A DNA stretch of 64,000 nt from Dendrolimus kikuchii (GCA_019925095.2 CM034392.1:21000387-21064386), one strand, 5' to 3'. Counted from the stretch's first letter, positions 23,705 through 35,775 are shown. The notes: generated from the sequence alone by a model not told the origin. A program made the numbers and translations.

Positions 23705-24400
23705 CTTTTTATAGCTGGGGTACAGCAGACAGGCAGACGGCCCACCTGATGGAAAGCGGTTACTGTTGCCTATGGACGTTTGCAACACCAGATATGTCAC
23801 CAACGCCCTGCTGGCCTCGAAGAAATTTTATGACACCCTTTTTAAAACACCCCATATTGTCGCGCTGTGAGAAAACCACGACTGAGAGCTCATTCAAAAT
23901 CCCCACAGTGCGCAAGAGAAACGTTCTAGAGAATCGTTGTGTACAAGAGCGAAGCGGTTCGAGGAAGTGGGGATGAACGCCCAGCCGATGGCGGGCGGTG
24001 CAGGGATAAAAAAAAGATGAAGGCACCATTCTGAACAGTTTCTCGGAACACTCCCCACTGTAAATTCGGTAGAATACGCAGAGAGACGCGACCGTCTGTG
24101 AGTATGGGATCATCGACAATGTGAACGGCTCAACGTTGGATACTGTCCAGGGGATTTAGCTGGTAGGCGGGTGCTCCGGCCCACAAGTGTGAGCGGTACT
24201 CCATATGCGGCCTCACCTGGGCTTTGTAAAACACACACAAGGGATTGCTGCGGTGTGAAGTACTGCTTGGCCCGGTTTAGCACTCCCAGCTTCTTGGAAG
24301 CAAGTTTTGCCTTGCCTTCAAAGTGGCCCCCGAACTGTACATCGTTTGCAATGTCGACATCAAGGATCCCAATACGCTTAGAGTTGGTAAGTGGTACTCC
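23705..24400 (-). pseudogene. CR1-like LINE 3' end (tail donor for families A and B)
   Basis: On minus, 24225-24135 reads PHMEYRSHLWAGAPAYQLN. Then 24119-23760 reads SLCVFYRIYSGECSEKLFRM, ARHRLGVHPHFLEP and RFSRTFLLRTV, a tail I know from abundant moth LINEs. Frame breaks are present. The 3' end (GTTGCAAACGTCCATAGGC, GGGCCGTCTGCCTGTCTGCT) is the same block that ends family A elements. The reverse transcriptase core upstream is lost or decayed. CR1 versus another clade is inferred. Confidence 0.8.
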
Positions 24401-24436
24401 TTGAAAATGAAACTTATATACGAATAGAGTTTTCGT

Positions 24437-24805
24437 AAAAACGTAAAAATTATAGGGCGGATTTCAATGCGGTTTTCGCTGCTCGAAAGCAAATTCTTAG
24501 ACTTAAAATTTGCGTTATTTTTTATGACGGGAATCCTCTGGGAATAATCTAAAATGGCCAGATTGAAAAAAATGCAATTCCAATGCGATTTTTTCACTGA
24601 TCGATAGCAAAAATAAAATGTGTTTTTTATCCCGGGAATCCCACGGGATTTTTTTTCTAGAGCGGTTTTTAGTTGTTCGGGTACGTAAAAATTAACTTAT
24701 TCCGACACAGTTTTCATTAAAACGATAGCTTACATTCTCTTCGCTGTGTCTCGGGAAGTTCAAGTCAAGCGTGGATGAAGTCGCGGGTACACCCTAGTAC
24801 CCTAG
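24437..24805 (+). mobile_element. Helitron-like repeat F, copy 2
   Basis: The best copy: GATTTCAATGCGGTTTTCGC, GGCCAGATTGAAAAAAATGC, ATCCCGGGAATCCCACGGG, then GTGGATGAAGTCGCGGGTAC and CCTAGTA at the end. Confidence 0.6.
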
Positions 24806-25320
24806 TATATATATAAATTATTTCTTACGCCGCTTCTTTTTTATCAGTAACTAAAATCGCTTTGAAAGCGGTGGTAGATTCATGACTTTGTATAAGTAAT
24901 AGGATTACATTTTGAAATAAACATATCCATTTTTAATATAGTACAAGTTTAGTTTTACTTAAATTTTGTCATTTTATTTGAAATCAGATATACATAAACT
25001 TGTATTTTATTTATTGATGATTTCAAATACTTACACAGACTGTGTAGTATGCACTAGACATAATATATTTATGGGACAAATAAAGAGTTTTATATACTTT
25101 TGATATGGTATACGCAGTTGAAATTCAAACGGCGCGTAAATACGGTGTAGGTACCTATTTTATAACTATTTAACGGTGGGTTGACCCAATTTTATTACTT
25201 GAAAATTTTGCTTCAAATTACTTTAAGTAAGCAATTAATTTTACATAAAATATCTATATGTCACGGATTAACGTGTCTATGTAAAATTTAAACACGTTAC
25301 CATGCAATTTGCTATAACCT

Positions 25321-25484
25321 GATTTTTAATTACCTGGACTAAAATGACAGCTACAATCGACCTTTTTTATATTGTAAGCATGGAGCAATTCAGCACTGTG
25401 AGTTGAATCATACATAAATTCTCTAGAAATTCTATAGGCAGGTATTCTATCGCAGGTGTCATTTAGTCCAGGTAATGAAAAATC
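25321..25484. mobile_element. MITE with 30-bp inverted ends
   Basis: Starts GATTTTTAATTACCTGGACT and ends with its near-perfect complement (AGTCCAGGTAATGAAAAATC), 164 bp in all. No coding capacity and no second copy in the window. Confidence 0.75.
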
Positions 25485-27229
25485 TGAGTTTATATGAACG
25501 ATTGAAGTAACTAAGTCAGGTCAATTACAAACCATTTTCCAATTAAACTGTCCGATGTGGACCCGAACGAGCCCATATTAATTATTACTAAATTATATTA
25601 AGAATAATAAATAAAATAAACAGCAATTTTTTTTCATACGTTCGAGTCGCAACTACAGAGTACATTAATATAATAGGAGAATTGCAACCAACTCGATTTT
25701 CTTTTAATTACTTATAATAATATCAAAATCAAGTGGCCAGTATTATTATATCTTCGTAGACCCATGATTTGTTTAGTATTATGAAGTATAGAATCGATTA
25801 CCTTTTTGTAAGAATATCTTTTCATAGTCATCTAGACTGAAACTTTGGTTGCATAAGTTTTATATTTAACATAAGACTACGAGGTCTCTCTCTATTTAAT
25901 TACGAAGTGTATATGAACCTTAAGACTAGAATAACCCTGTTTCAAATAATATTTTAGCAAATCTAGAAATGTTGTAAATTATTCGCAAAAAAAGAATATT
26001 GGGCACGCATGCATTGTGATCGATATAAAACTTGGATCTGAACGCCGTGTTGAATTAAAACTAAATCAATAATGTTGGCCCTGACGAGGATATACAAACA
26101 AAAAAGTATTTAATCTACAACGCTATTTTCAAACTCCACATTTCTTTTTTTGGCCAATTATTACAAGCTCATCGCGAAAAGCTTCAGCTTGACGTGTAAC
26201 AAGTCTTATTCTTAATGTGGCTAATACACAAAAATAAATGAACACGCGCCCATTATGGCTTCCGTCCTTGCCCTAATGGTACTACTGGGTGCGATGGCAG
26301 CACATATTATTTATAACTTTGTAAGAAAAGCAACATAATATTACGTAGTCATTTAATACTATTCCTCGTTCAAGATAACGCGCAGGGATACATATTCTAG
26401 AAATTAACATTATTATAAATAGAGATTATAACAAAACGTAAATTACTCTTAATTTTTGTTGGAATTTTCAAGTAATTATTATGATTTTAGGTGTTTTGGA
26501 GTTAAAATTTTTGATTGTTGGTAACCCAGCGTGTCAAGTAATCGTGAACGAAGTACAGAGGGTCCATAAAGTTTGGCGCGAATTATAAATAGGCTCACTT
26601 GGATTTACGTGCTTTGCATTCGCACTTATGTATATGATATATCTGGGATAACTTGCCGTTGGGGAGATAATAAAGGTGAATAGTAAAAACCATCTAAAAC
26701 AAAACCGTAATTCATTTTATGGGCGGTCTTGTGACGTTTTATTACAAGATAATATTGTAGCGAATGATAGGTACCTGCCCTTCATAAAACAGGCTCGGAT
26801 GGCTAAATAAAGTAATGGATTTTGTCTGACGCGCGTTATGGTTATGCCAACATAAAAACGATGCTTAGCAAACCATTTCAATATAATTTCCCTTTGATTA
26901 AAAGATTTAAATAGGTAATAAAGCGAAGTGTTTGGGGCTTTTCTACGTATAATTAGAATTCTGTCACGTTGCTCTTCGTGTATTCAATTTGAAAGTTTCT
27001 AATTTGAGGTTATTTGATTTATGCGTCCCTATTTGTAATTTACTGTTGGCACTAATGACATTTTTAATTAAAAATTAAGACCAAAGTTTTAATTGAATTT
27101 ATAAAATAAGTAGGTATTGGATATTTGAAAATTTCGAAAATTAATTTATAAGTTTTATTAAATTACTAGCATGCGCATAAGCGAAACTTCATATGCGTTA
27201 TGCCATGACGAAGACGCATTTATTACCTT
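25485..27229. other. unassigned AT-rich DNA
   Basis: No gene or element with definable ends. Confidence 0.4.
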
Positions 27230-27365
27230 ACCGCTCCATCTGGGATTATTTTATAGTTATTGACCGTTTTACGCAGTCGTAGCGATGAGTATTAATGCAT
27301 TATTTGTGATGCGATATTGTTATTAAGTGTTAATGAAGTTAAATATTGACGAATAACGTTTGTAT
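27230..27365 (+). repeat. unnamed repeat, pair with 40035-40262
   Basis: Shares GCGATGAGT.TTAATGC, ATTATTTGTGATGCG and GTTAAATATTGACGAATAACG with 40050-40115 in the same order. Confidence 0.55.
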
Positions 27366-27384
27366 ACATATACACTAATGTAGA

Positions 27385-27480
27385 CTAAAATAGAATAGAA
27401 TAGAATATTCCTTATTGCACGTGCAATCGGCGGTCTTACCGCTAATAGCGATTTCTTCCAGAAAACTTTCTGGAGACAAT
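27385..27480 (-). mobile_element. LINE 3' untranslated fragment
   Basis: GGCGGTCTTACCGCTAATAGCG and ATTTCTTCCAGA are the reverse of the block at 46985-47055 and resemble the end of the LINE at 36480-36970 (TGGAAGAGATCGCTTTGAGC). Confidence 0.5.
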
Positions 27481-27949
27481 TTTACATATCTAATAGTGGG
27501 TCGGTATTCAGCGCATATTGTATAAAAATTATGAAATATGTAGCTATTAGACCCTATCAATAAGACGAATGTGGCGACAGTCAATAACTTTAACATTTAC
27601 CGAGAATCCAGATGGAGCCCGATCATTAATGAATTACAACGGCGACACCAAAAAAAAACAACGCAACTGTGGTGCCACCTTTTCGGCTATGTTCGTTTAT
27701 CCCACGGAAAAGACGTCATTAACAGGGATAAAAAGTATCCTAAGTGGTGATCCGGGATATAAGCTAGCTCTGTGTCGAGTTTCATTTAAATCTGTTCCTT
27801 AGTTTTTACGTGATGCTCTTAAAGGCAAACATTCTAAAAATTGTATTTTTGGAGTATTCTGATTCGAATGAATCCTCTCTGATTCTTTTCTCTCTTTTAA
27901 ATTCATTGTACAAACTCGATTCTTCGATAGATTTAGTATATTATAGATA

Positions 27950-28225
27950 GACTAGGATATGCTCGCGATTTCGTCCACGCTTGACTTGAAACTTCTATGG
28001 GATTCCCGCGACACACCATTTAAAAAAGAATGTAAGTTATAGTTTTAGTAAAAACTGTGATTTAATATGCTAATTTTTACGCAGCCGAACAACTACAAAT
28101 CGCTCCCGGGAAAATGACCGCCGGATTCCTGAGATAAAAAGTAGCGCAGATTTTAAGTCTAAGAATAAGCTGTCGATCAGCGAAAACCGCATCGAAATCG
28201 GCCTAGTATTTTTTACCTGAATCCC
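27950..28225 (-). mobile_element. Helitron-like repeat F, copy 3
   Basis: Reverse orientation of copy 2, from TCGCGATTTCGTCCACGCTT through CCGCATCGAAATCGGCC. Confidence 0.6.
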
Positions 28226-28465
28226 AAACAAAGAGACAAGAAATATAAAAAGAAATGCATCGTGTTCTCCGTTGTTTGTATAGTGTATTCCAGTTGTTTT
28301 ATTCTAAATAGCTTCAATGCACAGACATGCCATGCTTAGAATTTTATAGGCTTTACTTTACAATTCGGTAGACGGAGCCTACGTAAATAAAAACTTCAAA
28401 TGAAGTGAAGCATTTACGTGTGTGTAAACTTGTGTAGCGCGTTTGCATACTCATAATAGACTGCA

Positions 28466-28540
28466 GTGCGATCGGCATCCTTTAGCTGGCCTCACTTTTA
28501 GAATTCGAGACTTCGTCTTTCTAGGCTTTATATACGGCTA
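28466..28540 (+). repeat. unnamed repeat, pair with 44930-45000
   Basis: GCGATCGGC.TCCTTTAGC.GGC.TCACT followed by GAC.TCGTCT..CTA is shared by the two places. Confidence 0.45.
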
Positions 28541-29017
28541 CATTTACATGCAACTTTGTTCGCATAAACTGTATGTACCTATATATGTGCTATAGTTTAA
28601 GTTTTAGCGGAAAAAACATAATGTTTCCACTTCCCTCCAAAGGAGTCCCTATGGAGTAAACATATTAAACTACAGATTAAATTACGTGTATATATACAGA
28701 AGGATGTTTATAGTACATATCCTTTGCTCACGTTGAGAGGAGAGAGCGGTAAAGCTGAAAGTCAACATAATCAGGGTAGGTGCGTCGCGTCGGGGCGGCA
28801 CGTCCGCCTCTCGAGCCTCGTAAAAACTGTGGCTACGCCAAACAAATGTTGTTATGTTTAGCTAGTATATTAGATGAGAAAATTGAACTAACAAAATATG
28901 TTGGCTGATAACGTTATTTCTATCTTAGGATGACAGAGGATAAGAATAAATTTGGTCCTCTCAGAGTTACAGTGACTTTATTATCGTTTCTTGATCTACA
29001 TATTTAAAGTAACGTTT

Positions 29018-29021
<4 letters not shown>

Positions 29022-29065
<44 letters not shown>
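29022..29065. repeat. (TA)n microsatellite
   Basis: About 21 uninterrupted TA units. Confidence 0.95.
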
Positions 29066-29066
<1 letters not shown>

Positions 29067-29131
29067 AGTAAATATATTGTTAGAGGGGAGGTAATGTATC
29101 GAAACAAGTAGAACTTTGAGAACTGTTATTA

Positions 29132-29268
29132 AGGCCGGTTCCTACATTTTTCCGACCGTTCATTTGCTTTACTATCAGTTAAAATTTGACATAAACTCCA
29201 TACAAGTAATGTCAAAATTCAACTGATGGTAGGGCAAATGAATGAATGGTGAGATATAGGATGCAGCC
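29132..29268. mobile_element. fold-back MITE family G, copy 2
   Basis: Left and right halves are complementary (CATTTGCTTTACTATCAGTT against AACTGATGGTAGGGCAAATG). Confidence 0.8.
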
Positions 29269-30197
29269 CTTATTTGACTTTCGAACACATGTGTTCCCCT
29301 CGTGGCGGGGAGTCTGCAAGCTGGATTTCATTGCTGCACTGCTGCTACACACTGACTGCAGGTCAGATGTAAATTTTTTTATCTTAGCGGTCACGGAGTT
29401 TAGTGCATTTTCCCCGTCTCAAAAAAGTCATTCGTTTTTCCACTTGTCTGTTGAAGTTTCACCGCTACTATGTGTCCCAGCACACATTTAGATTTTTCGC
29501 AGGTTTACTGCAAATTATGATTTGGTTAGGTTATGTGTATTTTGATGAATGCATATTTTATTTCATCAAACAAAAAAAAAACTGAATTCGATCCGGAACC
29601 AAAAAACGCATCCATAGTCTACTCCAAAATTATGTCGCCTCTCACCACGTCTAGTCTAAATGTATGCCACTCCTCCACGCGGCCGTAACGCTTTTTCGTG
29701 ACAGAAAAATCCTAAGATCCCGTCTATATAGAAGTTTCACTTCAAAAATGTCGCCTTAATGTACTATAACTACAGTCGCACGACAGTAAGGGTCGTCACT
29801 CAGACGGAGTTCGCGCCGGGGTCAGATTTTGACGACCTAATGGGTCACAGTTTATCCCTGCGGCGTTAATGTCTAACAAACTCTAATGCGAAATTTTCAT
29901 TAGATTTTATTACTCGCCTGAATTTTATAGGGATATGAAGCGTATTAAACAAAACTTTGTTAATTATTATGAGGTGGTTTGGAATACCTAAACGAATATC
30001 ACAACACATTCAAAATATACTGCACATGGAGTTTAATTAGAGACTGTAAGGGATGATTTATGTTAGGCCGTGCGGACAAGGGCATGAGGCACGGATGTGA
30101 ACTTAAAGAACATTTTATAAAGTGATTCATGCTATGTCACGATAATTTGACACCCAAGGTTACCAGTTTACCACCTACTAAAAGTTAATATCTTGTA
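29269..30197. other. unassigned DNA
   Basis: Short frames at 29246-29585 overlap the MITE edge and resemble no known protein. Confidence 0.4.
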
Positions 30198-30784
30198 TCT
30201 ATATATATAAAACAAAGTAGTGTTAGTTACACCATTTATAACTCAAGAACAGCCTGACCAATTTTTATGATTTTTGTGTTTTTAGAATTGTCTTCGTCCG
30301 GAATAGGATAATAAGTATTAAAATATGATATTTATATACATCAATAAAAAAAATTATCATTAAAAAAACATCAGTCACAACATCAGTCTAGCCATTCATT
30401 TGCCATGATCTTTCCCGGCCGATTTCGGCAATGATGACTGCATTTAAAGTCATTTACATTTGTCTGATTTAGGTGAATTATTTTTGTGTGTGTTCAAGTG
30501 GGTCCCGGGATGGTTTAGATTCAAATTTGAACCAGATAGATGGCGCTGCAATCGGGTTCCAGGACTAGGTGAAATTATTTTTGTGTGCGATCAAGTGGAA
30601 CCCGAGATGGGATTCGATTCCCGATTGACTCTTTAACGGTGGGACCGATTTTGATGATTTTTGTGTTTTTTCAAGTAGATTCGACAATGATTTAGATTAA
30701 CAATTGATCCCGGTTGATGGCGCTGCAATCGGTTTCTAGTTTTTTATTTTTTAAGGGCAAGACACGTCTGCCGGGTAGAGCTAG
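30198..30784 (+). mobile_element. Helitron with about 3 internal tandem units
   Basis: A|TCTATATATATAAAAC at the left and CGTCTGCCGGGTAGAGCTAG|T at the right. The interior has about three roughly 100-bp units (GTTCAAGTGGGTCCCGGGAT, then GATGGCGCTGCAATCGG), the same unit as at 38960-39760. Confidence 0.75.
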
Positions 30785-31004
30785 TTACTTATATCTATAC
30801 TAATATTATAAATAGGAAAGGTTTGTATTATTCTATTTTTGTATCCCTGATTAATAAAGGCTATATAAAAATTAGGAATCCCTACTAAAACTTCAATAAT
30901 GTAACCCATCAATCTAAACAAAATACTTGACGCTGGAATGGGGGTTCTACGATTTTTATTTTTTCAGGATAGGACGTCTGCGGTCACGGTGTACACCGTG
31001 CGGC

Positions 31005-31105
31005 TCATCCCGGCCGGGACTCGGCCGGGTAGACCAGATTGAGTGGCGCCGACTTGGGTAAGCCTACGTCCAGCAGTAGACTGTGATTGGCTGACGACGA
31101 CGAAA
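31005..31105 (+). mobile_element. LINE ORF end fragment
   Basis: Frame reads EWRRLG*AYVQQ*TVIG, a decayed form of the C-terminus of common moth RTE-like LINEs (..W.R...EAYVQQWT). Confidence 0.5.
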
Positions 31106-31261
31106 AAAATAATGGTCAACCGAGCATGTGTACAACGTGCTGCGCATCCCGACCGTGCTTGATGACTACATAATTATGTATGTATGTACACATACGATCG
31201 TACGGTTCGTGTTGGCCACCACGGTGTAGCAAAAATACAGCTTCGATTGTTCAGCAGACAT

Positions 31262-31792
31262 TTTCATGACACGGAAAGTGCTTAGTACCATCGCCTATGG
31301 ACATTCGTAACACCAAAGTGCTACTACCAATATGCTGCCGCACTCTGAAGGGGGGTTAGAGTTTGGCCACTAATGCCGAAACAAAACACAAGGTTGTTAT
31401 GTTTGCATACTCTATACCAGGGGTGGTACCCATCCAGACGGGAAAATACCTTACTACCTGGTTGTGGTTGGTTTCGTCACCTCTTAGGGCAGTCCAGTTC
31501 GCCAGGTGGTAGGGCATTTACCTGACTGCTACCCCTAGTTTAAAGTATATCACCATAACAACCTCGAGTTGTGTTCCGGAATTAGAGACCAGGTTCCATT
31601 CTCGCTTAAGAGAGCAGCAGCGCATTTGTAGCATCTTTAGTGTTGCAAATGTCTATAGGCGATGGTAATCGTTTACCATCAAGTGGGGCGTCTGCTTGTC
31701 TGCTGAACTCTTGCAAAAAAAATATTTAAAAAAAGTCCGCCCTTGCCGCAGAAAATTGTATTCTTTCTCCGTTCCTGCAGAGACAGACTGCA
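31262..31792 (-). mobile_element. SINE-like family A, copy 3, interrupted
   Basis: Two parts, 31262-31495 and 31739-31792, form one element when the intervening 31496-31733 insertion and one duplicated AGTCC are removed. Confidence 0.85.
31496..31733 (+). mobile_element. SINE-like family A, copy 4, nested in copy 3
   Basis: Opposite orientation, 5'-truncated, with its own A-rich tail (GCAAAAAAAATATTTAAAAA). Flanked by AGTCC at 31491-31495 and 31734-31738. Confidence 0.85.
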
Positions 31793-32359
31793 CAGTTTTT
31801 GGGCTAGGTACACATATTTTCATCTCCAGTACCAATGTTCTAAGTTTCATGCAAAGCGGTCATACATATTATGTACTTAAAAAAACAAACTGCGACGGAC
31901 AAATATGAATTATTATTATTTTTAGCTAAAACTATTGTTAGGGAGTTTCTTGCCGCTTCTTTTCTTTAAAACAAATAACACGTTGCAGTATACATAGTAT
32001 AGGAAGTAGACCTAATTTTTACTTTTTTAATGTATATAGTATAGTTTTTTATTAATTAACATAATATAAAGTTCAATAAACACACAATAAACTCATAATG
32101 CAATATGCTTTTATTAAAATTGAAAACTTTAATATCGATAAAATTGCCATAACATGAGAGTGAAATTTAGAGCTGAAACGAAATTCAAATCCCACTTGGA
32201 TCGTTCTGAATTCGCAAACAATTTATCTCACTCCATCCAGCCGGAGGCACTTTTTCTGCTACATTAAATACACTCATAACTTGGTCATTAGGGTCTGAAC
32301 ACAAAATAAAAGTGGACAGAAGGACTACTCGGTAAAACAGCCGACTACGTCTAAGTGTT

Positions 32360-33215
32360 CATTCATGTTGACTCGCGGGCGCGGTAGCGGGCGCGGTGGC
32401 GGCCGCGGGCGCGGTAGTCGTAGCGAGTTCGTGTTCACATTGACCACCAGGCGTTTGCGCGAGTTTTTGTGTTTTCAGAGATAGAAAATATGGACGACGA
32501 TCTTTTATTTTTAATTGAAAATTCATATCTAGAGTGGGAGATGATAAAAATTAGAATTGGTGTGCACGAAATTAATAAAGAAAGAGAACGGTATGGTAAA
32601 TTTCATACTTTATATAGTAATTTGAGAGATTATGACTGTTAACTGTTTTGATTACGTATTGGATTCAATAAGGAGTGAGATTTCAAACGAAGACACAAAT
32701 TTTCATAAAAGCATAAAGCCCGAAGAATGACTATAAGGTGAGTTTTAAAAAAACATAGTTAATTATCATTTTTTTATCAAGATACATAATAACAGTAATT
32801 CAAATTGAAACAAGGTTCATTAACATTTTTTGAAAAGGCTTTTGGGAATAGCAGGAGTTAAATTATTAACTCCCGCAATTTCCAAAAATCTAATATAAAA
32901 ATCAAAATAATACTGGACGGTTTTTGCCGTTGTATTGTGTCGTATACCGATAAAGTGCGTTAGTGTATATATATATATATATATATATATTACGACTGTT
33001 GACTCTATACCCGTATATATAAAGTACTCTGTCGTTCATACTGGTTGAACTTACCTGACTTCGCGAGTGAATCGCGCGCTTCGCCGCTAGTTCAACGTGA
33101 ACACACGCATAGAACTCATGCATTTGATATTGCCGCGAGGGAAACGCGCGCGCCAGTCGCTAGCTTGCCCGCTACTTAGATCGCGCGTGCATTTCGCAAC
33201 GTGAACATTTGGATA
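32360..33215 (+). mobile_element. PIF/Harbinger remnant
   Basis: GC-rich ends with repeated GTGTTCA..GTTGA motifs in opposite orientation (left near 32360-32400, right near 33090-33210) surround a short transposase fragment. Precise ends are uncertain. Confidence 0.5.
32490..32730 (+). pseudogene. Harbinger (HARBI1-like) transposase N-terminal fragment
   Basis: ATG at 32490 opens a 50-codon frame with WEMIKIRIGVHEINKERERY and GKFHTLYSNLRD, like the GVHPINxxRxxxGEFHxLYxEL region before the HARBI1 nuclease domain. After TAA (32640-32642) similarity continues in another frame (FDYVLDSIRSEI, then NFHKSIKPEE) to a stop at 32728. The DDE nuclease is missing. Confidence 0.7.
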
Positions 33216-33238
33216 TTACGCCATATGTTTGTTATTAT

Positions 33239-33270
33239 ATATACACACACACACACACACACATATATAT
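33239..33270. repeat. (CA)n(TA)n microsatellite
   Basis: Short CA run followed by TA; a separate TA run is at 32965-32990. Confidence 0.9.
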
Positions 33271-33462
33271 CTAATAGCCGAAATAAACTAACATAGGAGT
33301 GATGGCTCAATATTTTGGTTGCCGTAGCGAGATTGCCTAGTATAATAGTGTATATTTTAGAACAGGGAGAGTGTATAATACATCTCTTTGAGAATATTAG
33401 AACACAAGACACAAGTCATTTGACAGAGAATACACTGAACTACAACAGTATTAATCTCTATA

Positions 33463-33694
33463 TCTCTATAAATATTATAAACGCGAAAATTTGTAAGAAT
33501 TCTAAGAATGTATGGATGTAAGTTTGTTACTCTTTCACGCAAAAACTGCTGAATGGATTTTGATGAAATATTACAACAATATAGCTTACACATCAGAATA
33601 ACACATAGGCTATAATTTATAAAGATATAGTGTGAATTATCCAAAATATAACGATTTTCCATCACCACGCGCGTAAAACCGCGGGCGCAGCTAG
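33463..33694 (+). mobile_element. Helitron-like element
   Basis: Starts TCTCTATAAATATTATAAAC and ends ACCGCGGGCGCAGCTAG|T. The interior has AACTGCTGAATGGATTTTGA and AATAACACATAGGCTATAAT, common in moth Helitrons. Confidence 0.8.
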
Positions 33695-34038
33695 TTACAA
33701 TAATACATTTATTAAATATATTGTTTACTATACGTAACTGACGTGTTTCTGGCGGTGATACTAGGTGGAGATGGATGAAGGCTTTTTTCATGTTAGCTAC
33801 ATGGTCAACGCTATCTATATTTGCTTAGCCTCTGTTACAAAAAGCATACCTATCACTTACCAGTGTTTAGTGTTAAAAGCGACTGTGTTTGTCTGTGTGT
33901 ATATGTAAGTTAGCGTCTAATTATGTGATTATGATTAAGATGATGCCCTATTGGGTGTCGTCTTTAATAGTGAAACATACTTTTGTTTGCTAAAGGTTTA
34001 ATTATGGACGTATTGCCTCGACAGGAGACAAATCCAAT

Positions 34039-34350
34039 TTATCCGTGCAGGAACGGAGAAAGAATACAATTTCCTGCGGCCGGGCGGCCTGTCGTAAGAG
34101 GCGACTTAACAACCCACAGCCAGGTGGTAGGGTATTTTCCCGACTGGATGGCGACCACCGCTGGTCTAGGGTATGTCGACATAACAACCTTGAGTGTGTT
34201 CCGGCATTAGTGATCAGGTTCCAGTCCCCCTTAAAAGAGCAGCAGCGCATATGTAGCACCTTTGGTATTGCAAATGTCTATAGGCGATGGTAACAGCTTT
34301 CCATTAAGTGGGCCGTCTGCCTGTCTGCTGAACTCCTGCAATAAAAAAAA
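34039..34350 (+). mobile_element. SINE-like family A, copy 5 (near full length)
   Basis: 312 bp from TATCCGTGCAGGAACGGAG to GAACTCCTGCAATAAAAAAA. It shows both ends of the family and so fixes its orientation and length. GCCAGGTGGTAGGG near 34121 resembles a tRNA D-arm/A-box, but a well-placed B-box is not obvious. Confidence 0.88.
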
Positions 34351-35195
34351 TCGACTCTCGTCGATAAATTGTTTTACAAATAAATATAACAAAGTAAAAA
34401 CGCTGAATATAAATTTCACTACATTGTAATATTACTTAAAGCTCACTTTCAAAATTTATTACAGAAGTTAAGAAGAATCAGTGATCAGATTAGATACTTT
34501 TTAATAATAAATAACAAATAAAATTGAGTGAATATTGGTACTATACCTATATAGTGATTTATTACATAAAGCGAAGCGTCTGTAAAATATTAATATATTT
34601 TGTGATTCCAACGCTAGAAAGAGGAACTCGTCCTGTATTTTGGTCCTTATAGACTCATAAAAAATTCGTTTTCTAAGGACCATTCCGGGTACTGCGAGTC
34701 ATCTTTGTCATCGTTGAATTTCCAAGGCGAGTGGCCATTATGGCTCGTCCCTTTCTAAGATTTCTATTTATAATACAAAATCTAGTCAATATTCTTCTTG
34801 TTCGTAATTAGTTAAAATATGTCATGTCTGTCATGTAAATTTAGACAATTTAATATATCCTGTTTTTGGAGCTTAAGTATAAACAAACATTCAAAATGTT
34901 TTTTAATCCTAACACGTTTTCTGCGTCATCTATATCGTCAGATTAGTTGAGAATATCGTTTAAATTATATTGTTTTGAAGAGATCGCTTTAAGCCTTATA
35001 TAAGGCTATTTATAATTGTTTTTCAAAGCGAGTAGTAGAACAATGTACTAAGGTTCTGTTCCATTTAGGGATCAATGGAAGCTCAGTGCTGATTGTAACT
35101 GACCAGTATTGCGTTGAGTTGACTTTAACACTAAGAAATATTTTGGAAGAGACTACAATGTCTGCAATTCGCAATACTTGAAGAACATACAAATG
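34351..35195. other. unassigned AT-rich DNA
   Basis: No gene; the minus frame 35010-35456 overlaps the following MITE and is not supported. Confidence 0.4.
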
Positions 35196-35339
35196 GCCGG
35201 TACCTATATTTCTTACTATTCTTTCACTTACCATCGGTTGAATGTTGACATTACTTGTATGTATGGATCTTGTTGATGTATGTACAATTTTAACCGATAG
35301 TGAGGAAAATGAATGGTCGGTAAGATATAGGAACCAGCC
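35196..35339. mobile_element. fold-back MITE family G, copy 3 (inverted)
   Basis: Same arms as the other two copies, but the spacer (GACATTACTTGTATGTATGG) is in the opposite orientation. Confidence 0.75.
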
Positions 35340-35462
35340 GAAAAACCGGCCGGCGACTTGCCAGTTTCTGCATGGGCCACAAATTAAGAAAGAACAGCGA
35401 GGGGCAACCTGAATATGAATTGCTGAGGGGTATGGAAATGTGTGCTGCCGTTTCACTAAAGC

Positions 35463-35775
35463 AACTTTTTTATTTCTAGAGTACAGCAGACAGGCTAATG
35501 GCTCACCTGATGGTGGTTACCATCGCCTATGGATATTTGTAACATCAAAGGTGGTACAAATGCGCTGCTGCTCTCTTTAGGGAAACTGTAATCTGACCCT
35601 AATGCCCGAACACAGCACAAGGTTGTTATGGCTGTATATTTTAGATTAGGGGTGGTAGCCATCCAGATGGGTAAAAATACCCTACCACCTGGCTGTGGGT
35701 TCTTTTGTCGCCTCTTACGACAGGCCGCCTGGCCGCAGGAAAGTCTATTATTCCTCTGTTCCTGCACGGATAATG
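35463..35775 (-). mobile_element. SINE-like family A, copy 6 (near full length)
   Basis: Both family ends are present; plus-strand GAGTACAGCAGACAGGCTAA at left, TTCCTGCACGGATAA at right. Confidence 0.87.

Noticed and set aside
33357..33791. 144-codon minus-strand frame
   Set aside because: It runs through a Helitron whose ends are well defined; composition and position fit chance.
35010..35456. 148-codon minus-strand frame
   Set aside because: Crosses a fold-back MITE and has no recognisable domain.
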